Assembly: GCF_009834785.1 (NCBI RefSeq)
Contig: NZ_WUYX01000038.1
Location: forward strand, 64,947 to 128,946
From: Natronorubrum halalkaliphilum
Lineage (GTDB): Archaea > Halobacteriota > Halobacteria > Halobacteriales > Natrialbaceae
Direction of reading: 5' to 3'
DNA: 64,000 nt
The translations under genes and the position numbers were made by a program. Below, in pieces: positions 55,669-63,275 of the stretch. The notes beneath the pieces were generated by a model. The model worked only from the letters and a program-made list of their open reading frames with translations. It made no database searches and had not been told where the DNA came from. The number at the start of each line of letters is the position of its first letter. The first letter of the stretch is position 1.

Positions 55669-55787
55669 TCGGTCGTCAGAGCCAGAGACGGATGCAGATT
55701 GAGCCGACCGCTGCGGCGATCCAGTCCAAAACTGGTATGCGTACCGGTCACTCGACGGAAGCCGGTCAACGGCTCCCGCTGTAGCTG

Positions 55788-56471
55788 ATGGCACACCAGA
55801 TGGCGACACACGTCGACGAAATCGACTGGGCGCGGGTCATCGAGCGACTCCTCTACCTGTTTCCGCCGGTGATCGGCGTCGGGATCGTCGGTATTCTCCG
55901 AGAGGCAGAACCCGGCGTTCCCGGCCTCCAGTTGGGGTTGCTCCTGATCGGTAGCTTCGGGTACACGTTCCTGACGCTGGGGCTCCTCGTCGCGATCTTC
56001 TTCGACGCGCGGCGGATCCGCCGTCGGCCGGGCGTGAGCGGGAACTGGAACCCGAACCCGTGGCTCAACGCCATCGTCACGCTCGTGTCGGCACCGCTCG
56101 CGGGCGTCGTCTACCTCGCACGCCGTCACCGACGGTTCGGAACGCGGCCGGGGTGGTCGGGCTGGTGGCTCGTCGTGGCTATTTCGCTCGCGACGACGCT
56201 GTTCGGGTTCGCCGCCGCCATCGTCGCGATCGTGTTCACGCTCCCGGTACTCCTCAGAGCCGCCGTCGGCCTCGCAGGGGCGATCGCGTTCGGTTCGTTT
56301 CCGATCGCGATCCACCAGGACGCCGCCTACGTCTGTACGAACGGGGACTCGTGGCGACCGAACCCGGGACTCTATCTCGGCATCGCGTTCCTGAGTCTAT
56401 CCATCCCGCCGTTACAGCCGATCGTCGCGGGCTACTATCTCGTTCGACGACGCAGGACGATGGACGACTGA
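55788..56471 (+). CDS. Multi-pass membrane protein, 227 aa, function unknown
   Basis: About five to six hydrophobic segments are seen (around residues 28-50, 55-72, 90-110, 125-150, 155-175 and 195-220). The segment RRIRRRPGVSGNWNPNPW forms a basic cytoplasmic loop. It resembles haloarchaeal membrane proteins with no assigned role. It is convergent with a histidine kinase gene; its stop codon merges with a family A repeat. Confidence 0.75.
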   Translation: MAHQMATHVDEIDWARVIERLLYLFPPVIGVGIVGILREAEPGVPGLQLGLLLIGSFGYTFLTLGLLVAIFFDARRIRRRPGVSGNWNPNPWLNAIVTLVSAPLAGVVYLARRHRRFGTRPGWSGWWLVVAISLATTLFGFAAAIVAIVFTLPVLLRAAVGLAGAIAFGSFPIAIHQDAAYVCTNGDSWRPNPGLYLGIAFLSLSIPPLQPIVAGYYLVRRRRTMDD

Positions 56472-56552
56472 TACGGTTTCCTGTAGTCAATTACCGCCGA
56501 TAACCGACCCCGTCCCTGGTGATCGGCGGTACATAGTTACAGCAATCCGTAT
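56471..56552. repeat. Family A palindromic repeat (A-I copy, inverted orientation)
   Basis: 82 bp between convergent genes. The two distinct tips appear in the opposite order to other A-I copies: ATACGGTTTCCTGTAGTCAA on the left and AGTTACAGCAATCCGTAT on the right; inner dyad TACCGCCGATAACC / GGTGATCGGCGGTA. The left tip overlaps the stop of the membrane protein gene. Confidence 0.85.
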
Positions 56553-56556
56553 GAGC

Positions 56557-57741
56557 TCACTCCATGACGAGCGCCGACCCCGCTGCTGCGTCGTATTTTT
56601 CTCCCTCCTGATCTGCCGAGGTGGCCAGTAGTTCGACCGTGAACACGGTCCCGTCGGGACCCGTCTCGGTCAACTCGATCGCGCCGTCGTACCGGGCCAC
56701 CAGCTGGTCGATCAGGTAGAGGCCCAGCCCGTGTGTACTCCCTCGACGTTTGACTCGCTCGAAAAGGGTGTCGAGTTCCCCGTCGGGGATACCGGGGCCG
56801 TCGTCCGCGATTTCGATCCGGACGGTCTCGGGACCCGGATCGACCGTGACGGCCACCTGCGGCGTCGCCGAATCGTTGTGTTCGACCGCGTTCGAGAGGA
56901 GGTTGCCGAAAACCCGAGCGAGCAGTGCGTCGGCCTGAACGTAGACGTCCGGCGGAATCGACGTCTCCACGTCGACGGGGCCCCACTTGTGGTCTACCTT
57001 TCGAATTTCGTCGTGCAACACGTCAGAGACGTTCGTGGGCTCGAGTCGGTACTCCCCTTCGGTCGTCTCTAACAGCACGCGGACGTCGTCGACGACCGTC
57101 GACATCTCCTCGGACTCCTCGATCACGATCTCCGCCCAGCGGCGGCTCTGGTCGTTCAGCTCCGGGGCCTCGTTGGCGAGCAGTGACGCGTACCCGTTGA
57201 TGATCGTCGCCGTGTTCAACACCTCGTGGCGAAGAATGCTGTTGAGATAATCCAGCGAATCCCGTTGCTCCTCGACGTACTCCGCCTCGATAACGGCGCG
57301 TTCGGCGGTCAACGCGCGCTCGATGGCGCGACCTTCGATGCAGCCGACGAGCAAACCAACACCAACGCCGAGGGCCACTGCCCACCGCGTCCAGAAAAAG
57401 ACGACGGCCCACGAGTCGGTCGGGACGACGACAATCAAAACGAGCGCGATGAGCAATACGTTGCTCGAGATGACGAGACACCACCAGACGATACGCGGAT
57501 ACCGGGCCGGCGAAAGATCGGAGGACCGCAGCCAGATTCCCCCGTAGATAATGCCGGCGAGAAACGGAATTGTCGTGGCCGCCCCGACCAGAAACGTGCC
57601 GTCGGGAACGCGGGTCGGCCCGAACGCGACGAACAGGACGAGTTCCGCGAGCAGAACGACCGTCAGCACCGCTCCGACACCGATAACCGACAGCGGGATC
57701 CCGTCCTTAGAGGCGATACTGCCGCCAACGGGCCAGTGCAT
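56557..57741 (-). CDS. Membrane-bound sensor histidine kinase
   Basis: The 394-aa protein has an N-terminal membrane region of about four to five helices (residues 15-150), an H-box SLDYLNSILRHEVLNTATII with the phosphoacceptor His, and a HATPase domain with N-box NLLSNAVEHND, G1 IADDGPGIPDGEL and G2 STHGLGLYLI. No separate sensory domain is seen; the membrane part may sense. No cognate response regulator lies adjacent. Confidence 0.92.
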   Translation of the reverse strand: MHWPVGGSIASKDGIPLSVIGVGAVLTVVLLAELVLFVAFGPTRVPDGTFLVGAATTIPFLAGIIYGGIWLRSSDLSPARYPRIVWWCLVISSNVLLIALVLIVVVPTDSWAVVFFWTRWAVALGVGVGLLVGCIEGRAIERALTAERAVIEAEYVEEQRDSLDYLNSILRHEVLNTATIINGYASLLANEAPELNDQSRRWAEIVIEESEEMSTVVDDVRVLLETTEGEYRLEPTNVSDVLHDEIRKVDHKWGPVDVETSIPPDVYVQADALLARVFGNLLSNAVEHNDSATPQVAVTVDPGPETVRIEIADDGPGIPDGELDTLFERVKRRGSTHGLGLYLIDQLVARYDGAIELTETGPDGTVFTVELLATSADQEGEKYDAAAGSALVME

Positions 57742-57872
57742 ACGTTGCTAATTACGGTCGGTTTTGTTAGCCGTTCCGGCCGTTCCGGGTTGCCGGATAC
57801 TCGCCCGCGTCCGGTCGACACAGTCATCTGCAGGCTGTAGCTCTTTCCCGTCCATCCGGGTAGGAGTCTCCG

Positions 57873-58202
57873 ATGAGCCGCATTGACGACACCACCGACG
57901 AGGTCAGATCGCTCGAGGTCGGGGCAGTCAGCCAACTGTTCGAAGAGACGACGTTCCCGATGACGACCGAGGAAATCCTGGCGGAGTTCGCCGATGTTGA
58001 GATCAGCTATCCCAGCCAATCGGACACGCTGGAAACGATCCTCGAGACCTCCGGCCACGAAACCTACGAAACGCAGGACGAACTCGAGTTGGCGATCCTG
58101 AACGGGGTCAGACGCGACGCCGTCGGACGACCGCGTTACAGCGACCGCGGCGACAGTCCCCACGACACCGACGAACAGATGCGAATGCAACAGTCGTTCT
58201 GA
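57873..58202 (+). CDS. DUF5789 family protein
   Basis: The 109-aa protein MSRIDDTTDEVRSLEVGAVS matches DUF5789, with FPMTTEEILAEFADVEISYP and ETYETQDELELAILNGVRRD followed by PRYSDRGDS. It is a paralogue of the protein at 40974-41261. It starts a run of three small genes with two DUF892 proteins (28-bp gap to the next). Confidence 0.82.
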   Translation: MSRIDDTTDEVRSLEVGAVSQLFEETTFPMTTEEILAEFADVEISYPSQSDTLETILETSGHETYETQDELELAILNGVRRDAVGRPRYSDRGDSPHDTDEQMRMQQSF

Positions 58203-58230
58203 ACCCCCGATTCCCGCGATCCCTTCAGCT

Positions 58231-58833
58231 ATGAGTTCCGCAACGACCACATCGGACGACGCGCTCACGGCCCAGCTAGAACGACTGTACTACATCGAGC
58301 GGACGCTGCAGTCCGAACTCGAAACGCTTGCGACCGACGTCTCCATCGAGACGCTGGACGACCTGCGTGCCATGGAGTGTCGCGAACAGCTCCAGTACGT
58401 GATCGACGAGCACCGCGAGGAGACCGAGACGCACCTCGACCGAATCGAACGCGCCTTCGACGCGCTGGGCGAGGAGCCGGAGGGCCGTCGCGTGCCGGAA
58501 CTCGACGGTCTGTTCGCCGACAAGGAAGCGTTCAACAACGTCATCCTGAACGACAGCCTCCGGCCGCTGTACTACATCCAGACGACGCTGCAACTCGAGG
58601 CGATCGAGTGTTCGGTCTACGAGACGACGATGGCCCTCGCCAGCGCGCTCGAGGACGACGCGGCCGACGAGGTGGTTGACGCGCTCGAACACAACTACGA
58701 CGACGAGCGACGGACCCGGACGGAACTCGAGTCGCTGGCGGACAGCGACGCCGTCGAGACGCTGCTCGAGTCGAACCCGGTCGACGACGCCGCGCGGGAA
58801 TCGCTCGGCCGATCGTGGCGGAAAAAGCCGTGA
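58231..58833 (+). CDS. DUF892 (YciF-type ferritin-like) protein
   Basis: The 200-aa protein is all-helical with the DUF892 pattern: LERLYYIERTLQSELETL, HREETETHLDRIERAFDALG, LRPLYYIQTTLQLEAIECSVYET and HNYDDERRTRTELE. Glu/His positions in these helices suggest a di-metal ferritin-like four-helix bundle. Family members are induced by stress; biochemical function is unclear. A second, diverged copy lies at 59066. Confidence 0.8.
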   Translation: MSSATTTSDDALTAQLERLYYIERTLQSELETLATDVSIETLDDLRAMECREQLQYVIDEHREETETHLDRIERAFDALGEEPEGRRVPELDGLFADKEAFNNVILNDSLRPLYYIQTTLQLEAIECSVYETTMALASALEDDAADEVVDALEHNYDDERRTRTELESLADSDAVETLLESNPVDDAARESLGRSWRKKP

Positions 58834-59065
58834 GAGACCCACTCGACGGGGCGGGTTGTGGCCTGCCTTGCGACGGATTGCAGTCCGCCGTGGCCGCAGT
58901 GGCTGCAAGGCCCGTGCGTGCGAGCGGGATCGCGGCCGCGGACGACCGATCGGTACGTGACCGATGTGTGCCATTGATCACGGTCACGGCTACAGCACTA
59001 ACCGCGACCACGACCGCAACCACCGCCCACAACCGAACCCAGAAACACACACCGGAGACCTACAC
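58834..59065. other. Gap with hairpin after the first DUF892 gene
   Basis: CGGATTGCAGTCCG forms a short hairpin near 58875, nested inside a GCCTTGC / GCAAGGC pair (about 58867-58911). It may be a terminator or an eroded palindromic repeat. Confidence 0.35.
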
Positions 59066-59566
59066 ATGAACGTCGAAACCTTCGAGGATCTGTTCGGATA
59101 CCAGCTCCAGCACGCCTACTACGTCGAACGCACCCACGTCGAACTGCTCAGCGAGATGGCAGCGGACGCCCCGAACGAGGCGCTCGGCGACTGCTTCGAC
59201 GAGCACCGCGAACAGACCGACCGGCAGATCGACCGCCTCGCGAGCGTCTTCGAGGCGCTCGGCCGACAGCCTCGAGCGAGTCGAACGCGAACGATCGACG
59301 GCGTGGTCGAATCGTGGCACCAACACGGCGAGTCCGCGGACGAACCGGCCGTCCCGACCCCCCTCGAGATCGCGCTCATGACGGAGCGCCTCGAGATCAG
59401 AGCCTACGAATCGCTGGTCATGCTCGCCGGTCGCCTCGCCTACGCGGACGACGTCGTCGAACCGCTCGAGTCGAACCTTGCGGAGGAGCGTGAGACCCTG
59501 CAGGCCCTCGAAGAACTCGAGACGGAGCTGTCGGTGCTGGAAACCACGGCAGTCGAAGGGACGTGA
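59066..59566 (+). CDS. DUF892 (YciF-type ferritin-like) protein, second copy
   Basis: The start MNVETFEDLFGYQLQHAYYV gives 166 aa, preceded by a CGGAG ribosome-binding-like sequence about 10 nt upstream. Helices with Glu/His (ERTHVELLSEMAAD, FDEHREQTDRQIDRLASVFEALG, ERLEIRAYESLVMLAG, NLAEERETLQALEEL) follow the same ferritin-like plan as the previous gene, at low identity. Confidence 0.8.
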   Translation: MNVETFEDLFGYQLQHAYYVERTHVELLSEMAADAPNEALGDCFDEHREQTDRQIDRLASVFEALGRQPRASRTRTIDGVVESWHQHGESADEPAVPTPLEIALMTERLEIRAYESLVMLAGRLAYADDVVEPLESNLAEERETLQALEELETELSVLETTAVEGT

Positions 59567-60000
59567 TTGCACTCGTCGAGACGAGCCCAGGGCGAGGAAA
59601 TCGCACTCGATCCCGCTCACGGGTCGTCTCGTTGCGAGTCGGCTTTGCTGACGACATATCGGACGGACACCGTCGGTAGCGACCCCCTCCGAGCGCTCGA
59701 TACCCCTCGAGGTGGGCTGCCCGCGCGGTCCCTCCGAGCGTGCCGGAGCGAGAACGGCACGGACGATCGTTCAGGCACCGCATTCTGTCGGCGGAGCGAG
59801 CGGTGGCAGGCGGCTGCAGGCATCGGCGCTTCAACGAAACGCGTTCAATGGAACATATCGAGCCGCGACGACGATCCACGAACGCTGCCGTGCCGCCTCG
59901 AGGGATACGTCGTCGTCGAACCGCCGCAACGTCGTCACTGTCGATGGCCGGCACCGGAACCACCTCCGAATGTCGACCGCCGCGCCGGATAGCCCCGCCG
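59567..60000. other. 434-bp gap, no convincing gene
   Basis: Reading frames here are Arg/Ser/Pro-rich and not acidic, so I call no gene. Right of it a family A repeat occupies 60001-60079. Confidence 0.45.
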
Positions 60001-60079
60001 ATACGGACTGCTGTACCGAATTCCCGGCGCAGCCACGCCGGCTGTGTGCGGGCCGGTATGACGTTCAGAAGACCGTACG
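60001..60079. repeat. Family A palindromic repeat (A-II copy, partly eroded)
   Basis: Left arm ATACGGACTGCTGTACCGAA; body CCCGGCGCAGCCACGCCGG; right arm ACGTTCAGAAGACCGTACG is diverged. It lies 35 bp before the gamma-glutamylcysteine ligase-like gene and is the only clear copy distant from a stop codon. Confidence 0.65.
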
Positions 60080-60113
60080 ACACCGCGACTGACGAGCAAC
60101 TTCCATCTCGAGT

Positions 60114-61211
60114 ATGAACACGAGCATCGAAGTCGAGTACTGGGTGATCGATACCGACGGCGAGCTCACGTCGCCGGGCGAACTCGCGGAGGTTTCCGAA
60201 CAGACCGAGCGGGAGTTCGTCGAGCCGCTGTTCGAGCTGAAAACGCCGCCGTGCGAGACGATCGGCGAACTCCGAACGACGTTCGTCGAGCAGCTCGACG
60301 GCGTGCTCTCGAAAGCCGCATCGGTAGACAAGCGACTCGTTCCGCTGGGGACGCCGATCAACTCCGAGGAGATCGACCGCCACCCCGGCGAGCGGGGCCG
60401 TATCCAGAAGGAGGTGATCGGCGAGAACTTCGACTACGCGAAGTACTGCGCCGGCACGCACATCCACGTCGAGAAGCGAAACGTCACCGATCAGCTCAAC
60501 GCGCTGATCGCGCTGGACGCAGCGCTCGCGCTGGTCAACTCCTCGCCGTACTACCAGGGTGAACGGCTCGCCAACGGCGCCCGCGCCTACTGCTACCGGA
60601 AGAAGAGCTACGAGGAGTACCCCAAACACGGTCAGCTCTGGCACTACGTCGACAACGTCGGCGAGTGGCACCGCCGGCTTGAGGACCGCTACGAGGAGTT
60701 CAAGCGAGCGGCACTCGAGGAGGGGATCGACGAACGGGCGGTCGAGGAGCACTTCTCGACCGACGACGTGGTCTGGACGCCGATCAGGTTGCGCGACGAG
60801 ATGCCGACCGTCGAGTGGCGCTCGCCGGACGCCGCACTGCCGAGCCAGTTGCTCCGGTTGACCGACGAACTCGAGACGGTGATGGAGCAGCTACACCACA
60901 CGAACGTCGAAATCGAGTCCGACAGCGATCCCAGAAACACTGGCCGCGTCACGGACGACGGCGTCACCCTTCCGGAGTTCGACGTCGCCTGCGACCTCGC
61001 CGAAGGAGCGATCCACGACGGCCTCGAGTCGACCAACGTCTCCCGCTATCTCGATCGGATGGGCTTCTCGGTGGACGACTACCACCCGATCTCGACGCGG
61101 ATCGACGGCCGCCAGTACGTGACGAACAGCGACGCCCGGGACCTGCGTCTGGAGTACGCGAGTCGGCTCGAGGAGGACGTCGAGACGCTGGTACAGTCGA
61201 TGAAAGTGTAA
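60114..61211 (+). CDS. Glutamate-cysteine ligase family protein (GshA-like)
   Basis: The 365-aa protein MNTSIEVEYWVIDTDGELTS has the GCS2 pattern: N-terminal SIEVEYWV with Glu metal ligands, LFELKTPPCETIGEL, CAGTHIHVEKRN (His/Glu) and PTVEWRSPDAALPSQLLRL (Arg). Haloarchaea accumulate gamma-glutamylcysteine instead of glutathione, made by GshA enzymes of this family, so that is the likely product. It sits downstream of two ferritin-like DUF892 genes, fitting an oxidative-stress neighbourhood. Confidence 0.88.
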   Translation: MNTSIEVEYWVIDTDGELTSPGELAEVSEQTEREFVEPLFELKTPPCETIGELRTTFVEQLDGVLSKAASVDKRLVPLGTPINSEEIDRHPGERGRIQKEVIGENFDYAKYCAGTHIHVEKRNVTDQLNALIALDAALALVNSSPYYQGERLANGARAYCYRKKSYEEYPKHGQLWHYVDNVGEWHRRLEDRYEEFKRAALEEGIDERAVEEHFSTDDVVWTPIRLRDEMPTVEWRSPDAALPSQLLRLTDELETVMEQLHHTNVEIESDSDPRNTGRVTDDGVTLPEFDVACDLAEGAIHDGLESTNVSRYLDRMGFSVDDYHPISTRIDGRQYVTNSDARDLRLEYASRLEEDVETLVQSMKV

Positions 61212-61286
61212 GCGTGATTGTGAGTGGAAGTGGAAGTGTGACTGGAGTCTATGGCGGATCCGAAACGGAGCCCGACGATCGGACGG

Positions 61287-62150
61287 TCAGACGATCCCGA
61301 CGATGAACGCCAGCCCCATCCCGACCAACACGACGGCCGTGATCGTCGGCAGATAGGGCGTGTACCGTTCGATTCGTTCGCGGTGGTGCTCGTAACCCGC
61401 GATCAACAGCAGCGTCGGCAGGATGATCGCGACGATTACCGCGAGCGAGTAGACCAGCATCAGTTCGAGACAGAGCTCCGTGCCGGCACCGCTACAGATC
61501 GCCAGGATCTGCACGGGTTCCTCGTGGGCGAATCCGAGCAGTAGCGCCGTCGTTCCGAGGGCCATCAGTCCGCGTTCGGCGTGTTCTTCGGTCAAGTGTT
61601 GGTGACCGCCACCGCCCGGCAGCGCGCCACGAATGCGCGCTAAGAGGCCGCGGTCGTCCCCGTGTTCGTGGGTGTGGCTGTGCCCGTGGCCGTGCTCGTG
61701 CTCGTGGCCATCGGTGTGTTCGTCCTCGTGCTCGTCGTGCTGTCCCTGTACGTGAGGGCCGTCCCTCCCGCCATCCGTGTGGCGGGTGTGCTCGTTGTCT
61801 CCGTGGCCGTGTCCGTCTTCGTGGTCATCCTCGTGGCCGTCGATACCGTGTCCGTGCCCCCCAGTTCGGTACTCGTGGATTCCAAGCAGGATCAACAGCG
61901 TCCCGGCGACGTAGCCGAGCCACGGCCCGTCCGCGAAGTCGGCGAACGTGCTGAACCAGAAGTACGCCAGGACGAGCACGACACTACTGACCAGATGGCC
62001 GACCCCGAGGATCAGCGCCGCGAGGAAGCCGTACAGCCAGCGGCGCTGGCGGTTGAGCGCGTACGTCGCCGCGATCGGCCAACCGTGATCCGGCAGGACC
62101 CCGTGGATGAACCCGATTGCGATGACCGCGAGTACGACGCCGAGTTCCAT
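61287..62150 (-). CDS. Multi-pass membrane protein with His-rich loop (possible metal transporter)
   Basis: The 287-aa protein has about six membrane segments; HGVLPDHGWP in the first and GFAHEEPVQI in a later one are His/Asp/Glu motifs like those of NicO/HoxN-type and related transporters. A cytoplasmic or external loop (residues about 97-168) is extremely His/Asp/Glu-rich (HEHEHGHGHSHTHEHG), suggesting binding of divalent metals. The specific substrate (Ni, Co, Zn or other) cannot be decided. Confidence 0.82.
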   Translation of the reverse strand: MELGVVLAVIAIGFIHGVLPDHGWPIAATYALNRQRRWLYGFLAALILGVGHLVSSVVLVLAYFWFSTFADFADGPWLGYVAGTLLILLGIHEYRTGGHGHGIDGHEDDHEDGHGHGDNEHTRHTDGGRDGPHVQGQHDEHEDEHTDGHEHEHGHGHSHTHEHGDDRGLLARIRGALPGGGGHQHLTEEHAERGLMALGTTALLLGFAHEEPVQILAICSGAGTELCLELMLVYSLAVIVAIILPTLLLIAGYEHHRERIERYTPYLPTITAVVLVGMGLAFIVGIV

Positions 62151-62286
62151 ACCGAAATACCCGCCCTTCGAGGGTTTACAGGTTGTTATGACCTGGTTCG
62201 GCGAGTCGTAATACGTCTACTAAGTATTGCTAAGACGGCGGCTACTGATGCTAACGATAAGCGAGAAAGGAGATTAAATTGTGAAC

Positions 62287-62856
62287 TTAGTTCCCGTCAT
62301 CGTACTCGTACTCCTCCTCCGGATCTTCGACACCCTCAGTCCGGGAACCGACCCACGCACCGAGCGAGAGTCCGTAGACGAGATGACCGGCGTGGAACAG
62401 CGCGAGTTCGTCGGTGTCGAGTTTGATTCCGAGCAGTTCTTTCAGCATGATCTGCGATCCGAACGCCGACAGCGCCATACCGTAGATCGACCCCCAGACG
62501 AGGCCGCGCTGCTCGGGTTCGATCGACCGTTCCGCATCCTGCAGCGCGAACAACGCGCCGAAAATCGCACCCGCCTGAACGCCGTAGGCGAAGTGCAAGA
62601 CGAGTCCGGCGACCGGATGCTCCTCGGGATCGTCGCCGGTAACGTACTGCGACCAGAAGTTCGCCGACGGGGGCAGCGAGCGCAGGATCGGCAGCCGGAA
62701 CGCGGTCATGATGATCGTGGCGACGAACCCCGCCTGGAGTCCACGGATCGCCGCGTACGTCGCGTGTTCGGCACGCGACTGCTCATCCATCGCATCGGGA
62801 CCCTCCCGAGACTCGCTCGTCGCGCGCAACTGTCGTAATCGATCGGAGACGGACAT
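62287..62856 (-). CDS. DUF6789-type membrane protein
   Basis: The 189-aa protein has a hydrophilic N terminus, then four hydrophobic segments (residues about 40-58, 85-104, 120-140 and 153-168) as in the YqhR/DUF6789-type membrane families, and an acidic tail DPEEEYEYDDGN. Function unknown. The upstream gap begins at 62857. Confidence 0.75.
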   Translation of the reverse strand: MSVSDRLRQLRATSESREGPDAMDEQSRAEHATYAAIRGLQAGFVATIIMTAFRLPILRSLPPSANFWSQYVTGDDPEEHPVAGLVLHFAYGVQAGAIFGALFALQDAERSIEPEQRGLVWGSIYGMALSAFGSQIMLKELLGIKLDTDELALFHAGHLVYGLSLGAWVGSRTEGVEDPEEEYEYDDGN

Positions 62857-62889
62857 GATACTCTCGACGATCCTACCACGAACAGTGAC

Positions 62890-63009
62890 TTAACAGCCCG
62901 GCGTGCAGTGGACGGGTCGCTCGCGTTTCAAGCCATCTTGGACGAGGCCGGCGTCGTCGACGTGCGGGACTCGGGCCTGCTCGGCCGGGTCCACGAACAG
63001 GACGTCTGA
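62890..63009 (+). pseudogene. C-terminal remnant of a lost gene, or 33-aa GTG-started peptide
   Basis: From about 62890 to the TGA at 63007 the frame has typical haloarchaeal codon use and composition (VDGSLAFQAILDEAGVVDV, then RDSGLLGRVHEQDV), unlike usual gap sequence. There is no good ATG; GTG at 62908 is possible. The TGA stop merges with a family A repeat as for full genes. I read it as the 3' end of a deleted gene; the original function is not recognised. Confidence 0.35.
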
Positions 63010-63191
63010 TACGGATTGCTGTAACTATAGGGATCAGCAGACTAGTTCATAGTTTCTCTCGTCGTGCGATTTTCCCAGTAGGTTGCTTTTCTCGTGAAGA
63101 CCTCCGAAGATTCACGCTGATCCCTATATGTACCGCCGATCACCGACCACGTCCCTGGTGATCGGCGGTAACTGACTACAGTAAACCGTAT
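63009..63191. repeat. Family A palindromic repeat (A-I copy) split by a nested insertion
   Basis: Left part ATACGGATTGCTGTAACTAT and right part TACCGCCGATCACC...GGTGATCGGCGGTA with ACTGACTACAGTAAACCGTAT match the 82-bp A-I element. The copy is 183 bp because about 100 bp with its own terminal inverted repeats lies after AACTAT. Confidence 0.8.
63029..63125. mobile_element. Nested palindromic (MITE-like) insertion inside the family A repeat
   Basis: The insert is bounded by AGGGATCAGC (63029-63038) and GCTGATCCCT (63116-63125), perfect 10-bp inverted ends. TAT or similar is found on both sides, consistent with a short target duplication. It is too small to code for a transposase. Confidence 0.6.
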
Positions 63192-63241
63192 GAGGGGCCT
63201 ACCGCAGGGAAGCGATAACGATACGATTCACTCGGCAAATA

Positions 63242-63250
63242 GTTATTATA
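63242..63250 (+). promoter_or_regulatory. TATA box of the receiver/PAS gene
   Basis: GTTATTATA is centred about 30 nt before ATG 63276 and supports that start (MAAQIRVLIV) over the in-frame ATG at 63264. Confidence 0.5.
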
Positions 63251-63275
63251 TGGTCGCTTACGTATGGCGAGACGA

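Noticed and set aside
54364-55809. 481-codon minus-strand frame opposite hemL
   Set aside because: Mirror of the hemL coding sequence with no domain; hemL is certain.
59567-59992. 141-codon frame after the second DUF892 gene
   Set aside because: Composition is Arg/Ser/Pro-rich and not acidic, with no family match; likely non-coding.
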